Below are positions 1 to 9,272 of a stretch of 40,389 nucleotides of DNA, piece after piece. Each line of letters opens with the position of its first letter. The first letter of the stretch is position 1. Position numbers and translations under genes: made by a program. The notes beneath the pieces are model-generated. The model worked only from the letters and a program-made list of their open reading frames with translations. It ran no database searches and was not told the origin of the DNA. Location of the stretch: assembly GCA_045649145.1 (NCBI GenBank), contig JAZRPK010000036.1, positions 1 to 40,389 on the forward strand, in the 5' to 3' direction. This stretch comes from HGM11525 sp045649145. GTDB taxonomy: Bacteria; Bacillota; Clostridia; UBA1381.

Positions 1-2264
1 TTTGCAAAAAACAGCACGGCAAGTCCCGCTCCCGCATATACTCCCGTCCACTTTGACGCCACGCCAAGTCCGAAGGACACGCCCGAAAGTGCAAGCGGAA
101 TAAAGAGCTTTTTTCTGTTTTGGGAGTAAAAATCCTCCGAAAGATACATCGACATAAACATATACATCAGCATTATAAAGAAAGTGATGTAAACGTCAAT
201 TGTCGCAATTCTCGTCTGCACAAAGTGCATAAAGTCAAAGGTAAACAAAACCGCCGCAAAGGTCGCAAAAAACGTGTTACCAAACAGCTTTTTCGCAAAA
301 ATGTACATAACAGGTATCATCAGAATACCGAACAGCGTGCCCATTATACGCCAGCCGAAAGGCGTCATACCAAAGACCTTGACTCCGATTGCAATAATCG
401 CCTTTCCGAGCGGAGGATGTGTCCATTCGTAGACGTCTTTTCCCTCCAAAAATTCATAAGCTGTACGTGCGTGGTAGACTTCGTCAAAGTAGGTGCTGTT
501 TTTATTAGTACGCCTTTCGGGTGCAAGCTCCTGTTCGTCAAAAATTACTCCCTCTCCGCCGACTAATTGTCCGTCTGTATTGGTAAAGGACGCCTCCAGT
601 ATATTTACCCTACCTTTAGCTGAAAAGGTTACGCTTGAAACCTCTTCAGTCGACTCAAAGGTGTACTCGTTCCAGCAGAATACCGAGCCGTCATCAAGCT
701 CCGTTTCGAGCAGATTTTCGCCGTTTTTACCATAAATGCCTACTGTGAGGGTATTATTCTCATTCAGGTTGTACTCGCCTAAGTATATTTTTATATCCTT
801 TACGCCGTTGTTTGCTGAAACGGCAAAGCTTTGCGACTCATTATCAAGCATAACTCCGCTTTTCGGCGCAGAGAGGTTTCCAAGGTTAAAAAGTGCTATC
901 ACCGCATAAACCGCAGTCAAAATCAGTATGATTTTTAAGTCGGTGCGGTTTATTTTGCGGTCGGTTATGCCGGCAAAATTGTTATCAGTTTTCTTAAAGC
1001 TGCACATTTTAACAGTTGTATATAACATAAATACAAACACGGCAAGTGCAACAATCCCCATCACTACTGCCGCTTGCAGCTGTGCATTTGTCAGGTTTTT
1101 GCCCGAGCTGGTATAAAAGAGAACATAGCCGCAGTTTATAAGCTGTGTAACGCTCACGGCAAGATATGTCCAGAAAGCTCGTTTGTTATTTCTGTCCAGA
1201 AGAAATCCTGCTAAAAAGAGAAGCATTACAGGGAACGCATACCGCTCGTGCATTTTGGTAGACAGGATAAATACTCCTAAGCAGATAAAGCCCGACATCC
1301 AGAAATAACGTGCGTTCGACTTGATATTGAAGAAAAATACTGCCGAGAAAACAACTACCAATACTATCATCAGGCTGCTGATAAATGATGCACCCGGAAT
1401 CAGAGATTCCCAGTTAAGACCTAATGCGCTCCACAGATTGTACGCATTTACGCTGTAAAACTGATAGGAGGAAAGTGTCGATATATACTGATTTACTACA
1501 TTTTTTAAGCCGAAAGGAACAGAAACAATAACCGCCGTCAATAATGCGAGCAAGCCGAAGCCTATGTTCTTTATAAGCTCCTTTATCTTAAATTCGGGAT
1601 AGATTGTTTCTTCTATGAGTGCAAACAGCAACACCGGTGCATAAAAAAGTGCCTGAGGTTTTAAGATTATTGCGAGTGCAAATACAAAATAAGAGGGTAT
1701 CAATTTCTTTTCGGTTACTAAATATAAAACCGCTGCCACAAGAAGAGTCAGCACCGAGTCCACCTGTCCCCAGAGTGCTGAGTTTATAAATACGGCGGGG
1801 TTAAAAAGCCACAGCGCACAAGACATATATCCCGCCTTTTTGCTGATATTTTTCTCTGCTAACCGATACAAAAGCGCCGCTGTTAATATATCGCATACTA
1901 TGGCAGGAGTTTTTACAAGAACAGCTACGCCCAAATCGGACAGGTGAGAAATATTTTTAACCGCTCCCAAAAGCCAGAGTACATACATATAAAGAGGGGG
2001 ATAATCGGTAAATGCGTCACTTGCATAAAATCCCGACGGACCTTCAGAGAACATCATATCCGCCCAAACGGAAAAGCAGTTAATATCGGTGGGGTGTCCT
2101 TTATAAAGAAACGCACCCAGATACCTTATCACCAGACCTAAAATGAGCAGAATATAAATTCCCTTACCCTTACCGGCAGGTTTATTCTTACTCTCTGCTA
2201 TACCCGTGCAGAGAAGATAGCCCAAAACTGTGTAAATCAATCCTGTAAAAATCAGAGCAATCAA
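1..2264 (-). CDS. Large PMT-family membrane glycosyltransferase, 3' end outside the window
   Basis: The minus strand is open from a TTG start at 2264 to the window edge, about 754 codons with no stop. I chose TTG because GGAGGGG lies 7 nt upstream (2272-2278); an in-frame ATG at 2285 would put that site inside the gene. Three parts are visible. Residues 1 to about 460 are polytopic, with a GT-C-like first loop (GHPTDIN, then FTDYPPLYMY). Residues 470-570 look like a soluble, beta-rich domain outside the membrane. From about residue 590 there is a protein O-mannosyltransferase (PMT) core with FDEVYHARTAYEF and HPPLGK, followed by FGWRIMGT. PMT enzymes transfer a sugar from a polyprenyl-phosphate donor to proteins or glycans at the outer membrane face. 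The substrate is unknown. The tandem GT-C arrangement is unusual, and the C-terminus is not seen. Confidence 0.85.
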   Translation of the reverse strand, partial: MIALIFTGLIYTVLGYLLCTGIAESKNKPAGKGKGIYILLILGLVIRYLGAFLYKGHPTDINCFSVWADMMFSEGPSGFYASDAFTDYPPLYMYVLWLLGAVKNISHLSDLGVAVLVKTPAIVCDILTAALLYRLAEKNISKKAGYMSCALWLFNPAVFINSALWGQVDSVLTLLVAAVLYLVTEKKLIPSYFVFALAIILKPQALFYAPVLLFALIEETIYPEFKIKELIKNIGFGLLALLTAVIVSVPFGLKNVVNQYISTLSSYQFYSVNAYNLWSALGLNWESLIPGASFISSLMIVLVVVFSAVFFFNIKSNARYFWMSGFICLGVFILSTKMHERYAFPVMLLFLAGFLLDRNNKRAFWTYLAVSVTQLINCGYVLFYTSSGKNLTNAQLQAAVVMGIVALAVFVFMLYTTVKMCSFKKTDNNFAGITDRKINRTDLKIILILTAVYAVIALFNLGNLSAPKSGVMLDNESQSFAVSANNGVKDIKIYLGEYNLNENNTLTVGIYGKNGENLLETELDDGSVFCWNEYTFESTEEVSSVTFSAKGRVNILEASFTNTDGQLVGGEGVIFDEQELAPERRTNKNSTYFDEVYHARTAYEFLEGKDVYEWTHPPLGKAIIAIGVKVFGMTPFGWRIMGTLFGILMIPVMYIFAKKLFGNTFFATFAAVLFTFDFMHFVQTRIATIDVYITFFIMLMYMFMSMYLSEDFYSQNRKKLFIPLALSGVSFGLGVASKWTGVYAGAGLAVLFFA

Positions 2265-2409
2265 TTTTGTTCCCCTCCAATACATTTTCTATAACCGATT
2301 ATACTAAATTATGTAATTATTTGCAAGGAAAAATGTTTGAATAGGCTAAAATATGGGTAAATATATAATGAGAGAGAAATCTCTAAAGTTACCGCAAGGA
2401 GATGATTTT

Positions 2410-2949
2410 ATGAAGTTCAACATTATTACAAGGAAATTTACACCCGATAAGCCGACACTCGACTACATCGAAAAAAAGCTCTCCAAGCTTGACAAATTTT
2501 TTAAGGACGAGTCGGAGGCAAGGGTAGTTTTAGGCACAGTCAAGGACAAGGAATATGTTGAAGCTTCAATTTATGCAGGCGGTATGATTTACCGCGCCGA
2601 AGTTACCGATACCGATGTCAAAGCGGCAGTCGACGAGATTGTCGATATCATCGAGCGTCAGATAAGAAAGAACAAAACAAGGCTTGAGAAAAAAATCAAG
2701 CGTGAGGCTGTAGCTGATGATATTCTTTTAAGCGGGGACAGCTATTTGGGCGGTGAGGATACCTCGGAATATAAGATTGTCAAAACAAAAAGATTTCAGG
2801 TTAAACCGATGTCTGCCGAGGAGGCAGTTTTGCAGATGAAGCTTTTGGGACACAGCTTTTTCGTATTCAAGAATGTCGACACCGACGAGATGAATGTGGT
2901 TTATGAGCGTAAAGACGGAAAGTACGCTTTAATCGAGTCGGTAGAATAG
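2410..2949 (+). CDS. hpf: Ribosome hibernation promoting factor, long form
   Basis: This 179-residue protein dimerises 70S ribosomes into inactive 100S particles in stationary phase. The N-terminal half (residues 1 to about 105, MKFNIITRKFTPDKPTLDYI) is the S30AE/YfiA domain that sits in the decoding channel. The C-terminal domain (about 125-179, with RFQVKPMSAEEAVLQM and GHSFFVF) is the dimerisation module found only in long HPF. The start at 2410 follows AAGGAG at 2396-2401 with 8 nt spacing; an in-frame ATG at 2353 has no good ribosome site and would add 19 atypical residues. The gene ends in a strong hairpin shared with convergent eno. Confidence 0.95.
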   Translation: MKFNIITRKFTPDKPTLDYIEKKLSKLDKFFKDESEARVVLGTVKDKEYVEASIYAGGMIYRAEVTDTDVKAAVDEIVDIIERQIRKNKTRLEKKIKREAVADDILLSGDSYLGGEDTSEYKIVKTKRFQVKPMSAEEAVLQMKLLGHSFFVFKNVDTDEMNVVYERKDGKYALIESVE

Positions 2950-2952
2950 TGG

Positions 2953-2981
2953 AAAGAGGGCGGATTCGCCGCCCTCTTTTT
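2953..2981. terminator. Bidirectional terminator between hpf and eno
   Basis: A perfect 11-bp stem (2953-2963 with 2969-2979) closes a 5-nt loop. It has a T run on the plus side and matching A residues on the other, so it can end both convergent transcripts. Confidence 0.9.
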
Positions 2982-2987
2982 GTGTGC

Positions 2988-4271
2988 TTATCTTTTTAAG
3001 TGTTCGCTCCCGTACTCTGCTGTAAAGCAAAGCTCCTGCTCTATTCTTAAAAGTCTGTTATATTTTGCTGTTCGGTCACAGCGTGCAGGTGCACCGCATT
3101 TTATCTGACCCGAATTTGTCGCAACTGCTATATCGGCAATTGTTGTGTCCTCAGTTTCGCCGCTACGGTGCGAAATTACCGCAGTATATCCGTTTTTCTG
3201 CGCCGTTTCGGTTGCCTCCAAAGCCTCGGTAAGAGTTCCTATCTGATTAACCTTTACTAAAATTGAGTTTGCCGCTTTTTGCTCTATTCCCTTTTTAAGC
3301 CGTTTTGTATTCGTAACAAATAAATCGTCGCCCACAAGCTGTACCCTGTCTCCTATACGCTCTGTAAGCTTTTGCCAGCCGTCCCAGTCCTCCTCGGCAA
3401 GCGGGTCCTCTATTGAGAAAATCGGGAATCTGTCCGCAAGGTCTACCCAGTAGTCTATCAGCTCGTCGGTAGTTTTTGATATATTCGATTTTGGCAAAAG
3501 GTATCCGCCCTCGTGCGAAACCCACTCCGAGCTGGCGGCGTCTATTGCGAGCATAAAATCATATTTCATTCTGTAGCCTGCGTCCTCAATGGCGGATATG
3601 ATAAGCTCTATTGCCTTTTCGTCGCTTGAAAGATTAGGTGCAAAGCCGCCCTCGTCACCGACAGCTGTCGACGCGCCCGATTTATTTAAGAGCTTTTTAA
3701 GACTCTGATAAACCTCCGAGCACATACGAAGTCCCTCACGGAAGCATTTTGCGCCCACGGGCATAATCATAAATTCCTGTATATCTACATTATTATTTGC
3801 GTGTGCGCCGCCGTTTAGAATATTCATCATCGGCACAGGTGTAATGTGTGCATTTGCACCGCCTACATAGCGGTAAAAGCTAAGACCAAGGCTATCCGCT
3901 GCAGCGTGAGCCGCCGCAAGTGATACAGCAAGTATCGCATTTGCGCCAAGACGTTCCTTATTTGGAGTGCCATCAAGCTTTATAAGCTTTTTGTCAATCG
4001 CTCGCTGGTCTAAAACGTTCATTCCTATAAGGCACTCGGCAATCTCGGTATTGATGCTGTCCACCGCACGCAAAACACCCTTACCGCAAAAACGTTCCTT
4101 TTCGCCGTCCCTCTTTTCCACCGCCTCAAATGCACCGCACGATGCACCCGACGGCACAATAGCTCTGCCGAAGCCGCATTCGGTATAGACCTCCGCCTCA
4201 ACCGTCGGTGTACCTCTTGAGTCGATGACTTCTCTGGCAAAAACATCGGTTATTTCTATTAACCCGCTCAT
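2988..4271 (-). CDS. eno: Enolase (phosphopyruvate hydratase)
   Basis: Converts 2-phosphoglycerate to phosphoenolpyruvate in glycolysis, in the cytoplasm. The 427-residue protein has normal length for the family. Landmarks are the N-terminal FAREVIDSRGTPTVEAEV, the metal-site segments AIDAASSEW and SIEDPLAEEDW, the catalytic-lysine region VGDDLFVTN followed by ILVKVNQIGT, and the enolase signature segment SHRSGETEDTTIADIAVATN. The C-terminal GAPARCDRTAKYNRLLRIE differs from the common SPSRSDRVAKYN form but keeps the key positions. The AAAGGA-type ribosome site lies just upstream of the ATG at 4271. It is convergent with hpf and divergent from dnaA, so it probably has its own promoter in 4272-4330. 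Confidence 0.97.
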   Translation of the reverse strand: MSGLIEITDVFAREVIDSRGTPTVEAEVYTECGFGRAIVPSGASCGAFEAVEKRDGEKERFCGKGVLRAVDSINTEIAECLIGMNVLDQRAIDKKLIKLDGTPNKERLGANAILAVSLAAAHAAADSLGLSFYRYVGGANAHITPVPMMNILNGGAHANNNVDIQEFMIMPVGAKCFREGLRMCSEVYQSLKKLLNKSGASTAVGDEGGFAPNLSSDEKAIELIISAIEDAGYRMKYDFMLAIDAASSEWVSHEGGYLLPKSNISKTTDELIDYWVDLADRFPIFSIEDPLAEEDWDGWQKLTERIGDRVQLVGDDLFVTNTKRLKKGIEQKAANSILVKVNQIGTLTEALEATETAQKNGYTAVISHRSGETEDTTIADIAVATNSGQIKCGAPARCDRTAKYNRLLRIEQELCFTAEYGSEHLKR

Positions 4272-4336
4272 AAAATCATTCCTTTCTGATTTTTTCTATT
4301 TGATATTATCCCCTTAAACCCTTGAAATATTATGGT

Positions 4337-4345
4337 TTTTCCACA
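4337..4345 (+). promoter_or_regulatory. DnaA-box-like 9-mer upstream of dnaA
   Basis: TTTTCCACA differs at one base from the consensus TTATCCACA. It lies in a very AT-rich stretch (4310-4440) before dnaA, where DnaA autoregulation or an origin sub-region would be expected. It is a single site, so the evidence is weak. Confidence 0.4.
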
Positions 4346-4393
4346 TTTGGAAAAAATTTTGTCAAAAATTTTTGAAAAAAAATATTAAAACTC

Positions 4394-4422
4394 TTGTAAT
4401 ATTCGTAAAAATCTGTTAATAT
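4394..4422 (+). promoter_or_regulatory. Probable sigma-A promoter of dnaA
   Basis: TTGTAA (4394-4399) and TAATAT (4417-4422) are separated by 17 nt. The predicted start near 4429 leaves a leader of about 44 nt before the dnaA ATG. Confidence 0.6.
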
Positions 4423-4472
4423 GATAGAGCACACTTTTTTTGATATGTATAAATAGAATCAGGGGGATAATA

Positions 4473-5801
4473 ATGGAAATTAAGGAAATTTGGGAAAGTT
4501 CCTTATCTTTTATCCGCCGAAGCATCAGTTCGATGGTTGGTTTTAATACCTACATCAATGTAGCAAAGCCCGTTTCCTACAACAACAGTGTATTTACAAT
4601 TGCCGTTCCGTCGGTAATTTGCAAGAATATGATTGAGCTTCGTTATATTGACGATATCGAGGCGGCTGTTTGCCGCGTTGTTGCCGATACGGTAAGGGTG
4701 GAAATTATCGTTGGCAGCGAGAATACAGATGTAAAACCGACCAAGACTGCTACTGGAAGCAGCGAGCCGTACATAAAAGCTAATCTTAACCCCAGATACA
4801 CCTTTGAAAACTACGTTGTCGGCGCGTCAAATGAATATGCAACCGCAGCAGCCTTAAATGTGGCAAGAGAGGACAGACCTAAGGGTAATCCTCTGTTTCT
4901 GTATGGAAAATCAGGACTTGGCAAAACACATCTGATGCAGGCTATAGGTAACAAGATTTTGGAAAATTTCCCCGAGAAAAAGGTCGTTTACGTTACAAGC
5001 GAACGATTTACAAACGATATGATTAACTCGGTACGTGACAAGGATATGGAATCCTTCCGTCAAAGGTACCGTGCTGTTGACGTTCTCTTAATCGACGATA
5101 TTCAGTTTATCGAGAACAAGCAGGGTATTCAGGAGGAGTTCTTCCATACCTTTAACGACCTGTATATGAAGGATAAAAAGATAGTTATTACAAGCGACCG
5201 TATGCCAAAGGAGCTTGTTTCTATCGAGGAAAGACTTATTACACGTTTTGAGTGGGGGTTGCCTATTGATATTACAACTCCAAACTACGAAACGAGAGTA
5301 GCTATTCTTAAAAAGAAGGCAGAGGCACAGCACGCAACTCTTCCAGACGATGTTTTAACCTACATCGCAGAGCGAGTGGATTCGAATATCCGTGAGCTTG
5401 AGGGTGCGTTGCTTAAGATTATTTCCTTTGCGGGAATTTCTAACAAGCCTATTGATATGACTCTTGCAGAACACGCTATAAGCTCAATTATTCCCGAGGA
5501 CGGAATAATCAAGATTACATACCAGAAGATTATGGATAAGGTATGCGAGTTTTATGAGGTTTCGATTGATGATATGAAGAGTCAGTCAAGAATGAGAAAT
5601 ATCACAAAGCCGAGGCAAATAGCTATGTATCTTTGCAAAAAGCTTACAAGTATGAACTTTGTCGAGATTGCAAAGGTGTTCGGTAACCGTGACCGCACCA
5701 CCGTTATGTACGGAGTGGACAAGGTTATTGCCGATATTTCTGCTGACAATGCTCTAAAGCAAGAGGTGGACCTTATTATTAAGGACTTAAATAATATTTA
5801 A
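4473..5801 (+). CDS. dnaA: Chromosomal replication initiator DnaA
   Basis: The AAA+ initiator binds DnaA boxes and opens the origin. The 442-residue protein shows domain I at the N-terminus (about 1-85), a short linker and the AAA+ core. Walker A is GKSGLGKTH at about 145-153, and Walker B is VLLIDDIQF at about 204-212. The C-terminal double-stranded-DNA-binding domain carries the signature RDRTTVMYGVDKV at about 405-418. The ATG at 4473 is preceded by AGGGGG (4461-4466) with 6 nt spacing. An in-frame ATG at 4440 has no ribosome site. dnaN follows after 229 bp, the usual origin arrangement in Firmicutes. Confidence 0.98.
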   Translation: MEIKEIWESSLSFIRRSISSMVGFNTYINVAKPVSYNNSVFTIAVPSVICKNMIELRYIDDIEAAVCRVVADTVRVEIIVGSENTDVKPTKTATGSSEPYIKANLNPRYTFENYVVGASNEYATAAALNVAREDRPKGNPLFLYGKSGLGKTHLMQAIGNKILENFPEKKVVYVTSERFTNDMINSVRDKDMESFRQRYRAVDVLLIDDIQFIENKQGIQEEFFHTFNDLYMKDKKIVITSDRMPKELVSIEERLITRFEWGLPIDITTPNYETRVAILKKKAEAQHATLPDDVLTYIAERVDSNIRELEGALLKIISFAGISNKPIDMTLAEHAISSIIPEDGIIKITYQKIMDKVCEFYEVSIDDMKSQSRMRNITKPRQIAMYLCKKLTSMNFVEIAKVFGNRDRTTVMYGVDKVIADISADNALKQEVDLIIKDLNNI

Positions 5802-6030
5802 TCCACTTTTTTATCCACGTGTGAAAGAATAAAATGTTGATAGTTTTTTCCCTCACACCAAGGGCGTTAATAACATAAAAAATGTTAACCCTTTATAAAC
5901 TCATATTTTGGATAAAAACACCAGGTATATTAAGGCTTATTTGCCTTTTCCATCTACCTAACACCTCTACTACTGATACTACTATAATGATTATATATCT
6001 TATACGCCGAAGAGAAGGAGATTTTGTCTT
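5802..6030. other. dnaA-dnaN intergenic region, probable part of oriC
   Basis: This 229-bp AT-rich spacer occupies the usual Firmicutes oriC position. I see two near-consensus DnaA boxes: TTATCCACG at 5811-5819 on the plus strand, and TTATCCAAA on the minus strand at 5907-5915. TATAAT at 5983-5988 may be the -10 of a dnaN promoter, but the -35 is poor. The box count is low, so the assignment rests mainly on gene context (dnaA, dnaN, parAB and parS nearby). Confidence 0.55.
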
Positions 6031-7161
6031 ATGAGATTAGTATGCCATAAAACAGTTCTTGCCGAAATTATAAATACCGTTCAAAAGGCTGTAAGCTCAA
6101 AGGCTGTTATGCCTATATTGGAATGTATTAAAATAGATGCTTCTAATGACGGTAAAATCAAGGTTACTGCTAATAATCTCGATTTATGTATAGAATACAA
6201 TTGCGAATGCGAAGTTAAAGAAGGCGGAAGCATTGCACTTTCATCCAGAATGTTCGGCGATATTATCCGCAGACTTCCTGACGAAGATGTAGATATCGAG
6301 GTTAATACTTCCAATAATGTAACTACCATAAAATGCGGTAAGTCGGAATTTAACATTCAGGGCTTAAATGCTCTTGAATATCCTGCTGTTCCCGAGGTTT
6401 CTGAGGTTTACAGACTTTCTCTAAAGCAGGGCGTACTTAAAAATATGATTAAAAAGACTATTTTTGCAGTATCGCAAAATGAGTCTAAAAGACCTATTTT
6501 AACAGGCTCTTTATTCGAGGTTGACACAGGCGTTTTGTCGGTGGTTTCTACCGACAGCTACCGCCTTGCTATTATTAAAGAGGTAGTGGACGCATCATTA
6601 GAGCCTAAGAGCTTTGTTATACCGGGCTTTACTTTAAGAGAAGTATTAAAGGTATTAAAAGACGGCGATGAAACGGTTGATTTGATAGTTTCAGACCGTT
6701 ATGCGATGTTTGATTTCGGTGAATTTAACGTAACTACAAGACTTTTAGAGGGTAAATATATCAACTACCGCCCTGTTTTGCAGACACCTAATGCAATTTA
6801 TGTAAATGCAACTGCACGTGATTTGGCAGACAGCTTAGAGCGTGCTGCGCTTATCATAAACGACGATATGTCGGCAAAGGCTGAAAAACTGCCTGTAATT
6901 CTTAATATAACATCTGACAAGATTGAAATTACTTGTATGACAAGCAGAGGTAAGGTTTATGACGCTGTTGAGGTAAGTGCAAGCGGTGAAGATCTGGAAA
7001 TCGGCTTTAATCATAAGCTCCTTTTGGACGCACTTCGCGCCTGTGAGGATGACGAGATAAAGATGGAATTCTCCAATCCGAGAAGCTCCTGCTTTATCCG
7101 TTCAAGAAATGACGACAGCTACACATTTATGATTTTACCGGTAAGACTTTACAATAACTGA
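6031..7161 (+). CDS. dnaN: DNA polymerase III sliding clamp (beta subunit)
   Basis: Dimeric ring that tethers the replicative polymerase to DNA. The 376-residue length fits three repeated clamp domains. Recognisable stretches are MPILECIKI near residue 28, KRPILTGSLFEV near 155, STDSYRLA in the second domain, and the C-terminal MILPVRLYNN, which matches the family's typical M-P-[VI]-R ending. The ATG at 6031 follows GAAGGAG with about 10 nt spacing. It is followed after 2 nt by the MBL-fold gene, so a dnaN-MBL-hemZ transcript is likely. Confidence 0.97.
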   Translation: MRLVCHKTVLAEIINTVQKAVSSKAVMPILECIKIDASNDGKIKVTANNLDLCIEYNCECEVKEGGSIALSSRMFGDIIRRLPDEDVDIEVNTSNNVTTIKCGKSEFNIQGLNALEYPAVPEVSEVYRLSLKQGVLKNMIKKTIFAVSQNESKRPILTGSLFEVDTGVLSVVSTDSYRLAIIKEVVDASLEPKSFVIPGFTLREVLKVLKDGDETVDLIVSDRYAMFDFGEFNVTTRLLEGKYINYRPVLQTPNAIYVNATARDLADSLERAALIINDDMSAKAEKLPVILNITSDKIEITCMTSRGKVYDAVEVSASGEDLEIGFNHKLLLDALRACEDDEIKMEFSNPRSSCFIRSRNDDSYTFMILPVRLYNN

Positions 7162-7163
7162 TT

Positions 7164-7778
7164 ATGATACACATTGAAAAGATAATAAGCTTCGATATGG
7201 ACCAGAACTGCTTTTTGGTCTATGGTGATGATAAAAAGGGTATTCTAATAGACCCAGGTCTTGATACTTTGAAAATATTAAAAACTGTAGAGGAAAAGGG
7301 CGTTTCGGTTGGGTATATTTTTCTAACCCATTGCCACTATGACCACAGTTTTAGTGTGAATGAATTAAGGGGACATAAAAAACTTGTATGCAGCGAGCGT
7401 TGCAGTTATAATATAGGTAAAGCAAACAAAAATTTATCGGCGGCAGTCGGTATGATGTTTGAAATTGAGCCGGCGGATGTTGTACTTTCTGACGGTGATA
7501 TTATAACTATTGGAGAAATTACCGTAAAAGCTATCGAAACTCCAGGTCACACCGACTGCGGTATGTGTTATTTAATTGGAGAGTCTTTGTTTTCGGGTGA
7601 TACATTATTTAGAAGAAATATCGGCAGATGGGATTTGCCGACAGGAGACGGGAATGTTTTGGTAAACACTATCAAAACAAAGCTCTACTCCCTGCCTGAA
7701 AATACTGTAGTTTACTGCGGTCATGGCAGTGATACCACAATAGGATATGAAAAGAAATTCAATATGTATGTGAATTAA
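7164..7778 (+). CDS. MBL-fold metallohydrolase (glyoxalase II-like)
   Basis: The 204-residue protein has the complete metallo-beta-lactamase-fold metal site: THCHYDH with H56, H58, D60 and H61, then H129 in TPGHTD, D146 in FSGDTLF, and H187 in YCGHGSD. This set binds two metals in hydroxyacylglutathione-hydrolase-like enzymes that cleave thioesters. The real substrate cannot be deduced. It starts 2 nt after dnaN stops and has no strong ribosome site, so translation is probably coupled to dnaN. A hairpin follows its stop codon. Confidence 0.88.
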   Translation: MIHIEKIISFDMDQNCFLVYGDDKKGILIDPGLDTLKILKTVEEKGVSVGYIFLTHCHYDHSFSVNELRGHKKLVCSERCSYNIGKANKNLSAAVGMMFEIEPADVVLSDGDIITIGEITVKAIETPGHTDCGMCYLIGESLFSGDTLFRRNIGRWDLPTGDGNVLVNTIKTKLYSLPENTVVYCGHGSDTTIGYEKKFNMYVN

Positions 7779-7803
7779 AACCGGCATTTAATAATGTCGG
7801 TTT
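7778..7803 (+). terminator. Hairpin after the MBL-fold gene, possible weak terminator
   Basis: Arms 7778-7788 and 7793-7803 pair with one G-T, but only a short T run follows. It may attenuate rather than end transcription before hemZ. Confidence 0.4.
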
Positions 7804-7826
7804 ATTCTGTCAAAAGGGGACATATT

Positions 7827-9272
7827 ATGCTGCTTGTTCAGAACGGCTTTGACTGTGAATATGAAATGAATGTCTTTATGCGTCTGTTCTTTAATATGAA
7901 TGAAGACGTGTATATCTATACCAATCTCACATATGAGGAGGATGTTGCTGATGCCTATTGTGAGATTATTTATAATGGGGACACATATTTTGGTGAGTTT
8001 AAGCTGAAAAGGAAGAAAAGCGGTATTGAAAAGAAGGATAACAGAGTTTGCTCGGTAAGCTGTACACGTGCGTTTATAGATGCAGCGAGTAAGATTTATA
8101 AAATTAATCTACCTTGGGGTGCAATGTGCGGTGTCAGACCTGCTAAGACTGTTACAGCCTTGGTTGATGAGGGTATGACTTATCAGGAAGCATACGATTT
8201 TATTAAGCTTTTGTATGGTGTTGAGGACAGCAAATGTGAGCTTGCCTGCAGGGTTTCTAAAAATGAGAGCAAGATACTCGAAAGTATAGCCGAAAATTCG
8301 GTCAGTATTTATATAGGTATACCCTTTTGTCCCTCGAGATGCCTTTATTGCTCATTTGTATCAACCGATATAGGCACAACAGGCAAGTACATTGAGCCGT
8401 TTTTGGAGCTTTTACTCCGTGAAATAGAGGTAACGGCTGATATTATAAAGGATACCGGCAAAATAGTCGAAAATATATATATTGGCGGCGGAACACCGAC
8501 AACATTAAATGAAAATCAGCTGGAGCTTCTTCTTAAAAAGATAAATGAGAGCTTTGACCTTACAAATATAAACGAATTTACCTTAGAGGCAGGAAGGCCT
8601 GATACCATTACAAAGGAAAAGCTCCAAATTGCTAAAATGTATGGTGTCGGAAGAGTTAGCATAAACCCGCAGACAACCAATAACAAAACTCTTGCAAAAA
8701 TCGGGAGAAAGCATTGTACTAAGATGTTTTTTGATGCTTACAAAACTGCTCGTGAGGTCGGATTTGATGTTATAAATACCGATTTAATAGCAGGACTTCC
8801 TGACGAAACGGTCGAGGATTTTAAGAAAAGTATTGATGATTTGGTGTCGATTTCGCCCGAGAATATTACAGTTCATTCGATGTGTATTAAGCGTGCGGCT
8901 GCCTTAAGGCATAAAATTGACGCACTTACCGAGGCGGAGTCGATGAATATGATGCTTTCCTATGCACAAAAAACATTAGAGGAAAACGGCTATACTCCCT
9001 ACTATATGTACCGACAGAAGAATATCTCGGGAAATCTCGAAAATGTCGGCTACGCAAAGGAAGGTACGTTCTCTTTCTATAACGTAAATATTATGGAGGA
9101 GGCGCAGACTATTATCGCTCTCGGCGGAGGCGGTACAACCAAGATTGTCAAAAAAGACGGGATTGAGCGAATTTTTAATTTCAAGGACCCGATTGAATAT
9201 ATCAGGAAATTTGACGAAATATTAAAACGAAAAGAAGATACAAGAATTCACTTAAAAGGCGGTGAAATATAA
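7827..9272 (+). CDS. hemZ: Coproporphyrinogen dehydrogenase-like radical SAM protein HemZ
   Basis: A 481-residue member of the HemN/HemZ radical-SAM family, related to oxygen-independent coproporphyrinogen III oxidases of heme synthesis. The cluster-binding motif CPSRCLYC (CxxxCxxC, about residues 168-175) is followed by the SAM-binding segments IYIGGGTPT and FTLEAGRPDTI. The N-terminal extension of about 150 residues before the radical-SAM core is typical of HemZ and absent from HemN. ATG 7827 is preceded by AAAAGGGGA; an earlier in-frame ATG at 7794 lies in the hairpin and has no ribosome site. The stop overlaps the next start (TAATG). No other heme genes are in the window, so the physiological substrate is uncertain. 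Confidence 0.88.
   Translation: MLLVQNGFDCEYEMNVFMRLFFNMNEDVYIYTNLTYEEDVADAYCEIIYNGDTYFGEFKLKRKKSGIEKKDNRVCSVSCTRAFIDAASKIYKINLPWGAMCGVRPAKTVTALVDEGMTYQEAYDFIKLLYGVEDSKCELACRVSKNESKILESIAENSVSIYIGIPFCPSRCLYCSFVSTDIGTTGKYIEPFLELLLREIEVTADIIKDTGKIVENIYIGGGTPTTLNENQLELLLKKINESFDLTNINEFTLEAGRPDTITKEKLQIAKMYGVGRVSINPQTTNNKTLAKIGRKHCTKMFFDAYKTAREVGFDVINTDLIAGLPDETVEDFKKSIDDLVSISPENITVHSMCIKRAAALRHKIDALTEAESMNMMLSYAQKTLEENGYTPYYMYRQKNISGNLENVGYAKEGTFSFYNVNIMEEAQTIIALGGGGTTKIVKKDGIERIFNFKDPIEYIRKFDEILKRKEDTRIHLKGGEI

Noticed and set aside
120..2141. Several short plus-strand reading frames across the first 2.1 kb
   Set aside because: They lie opposite a continuous minus-strand frame with clear PMT motifs, have biased composition and lack ribosome sites.
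4440..4472. Upstream ATG for dnaA
   Set aside because: It has no ribosome site and adds non-conserved residues; AGGGGG stands correctly before ATG 4473.
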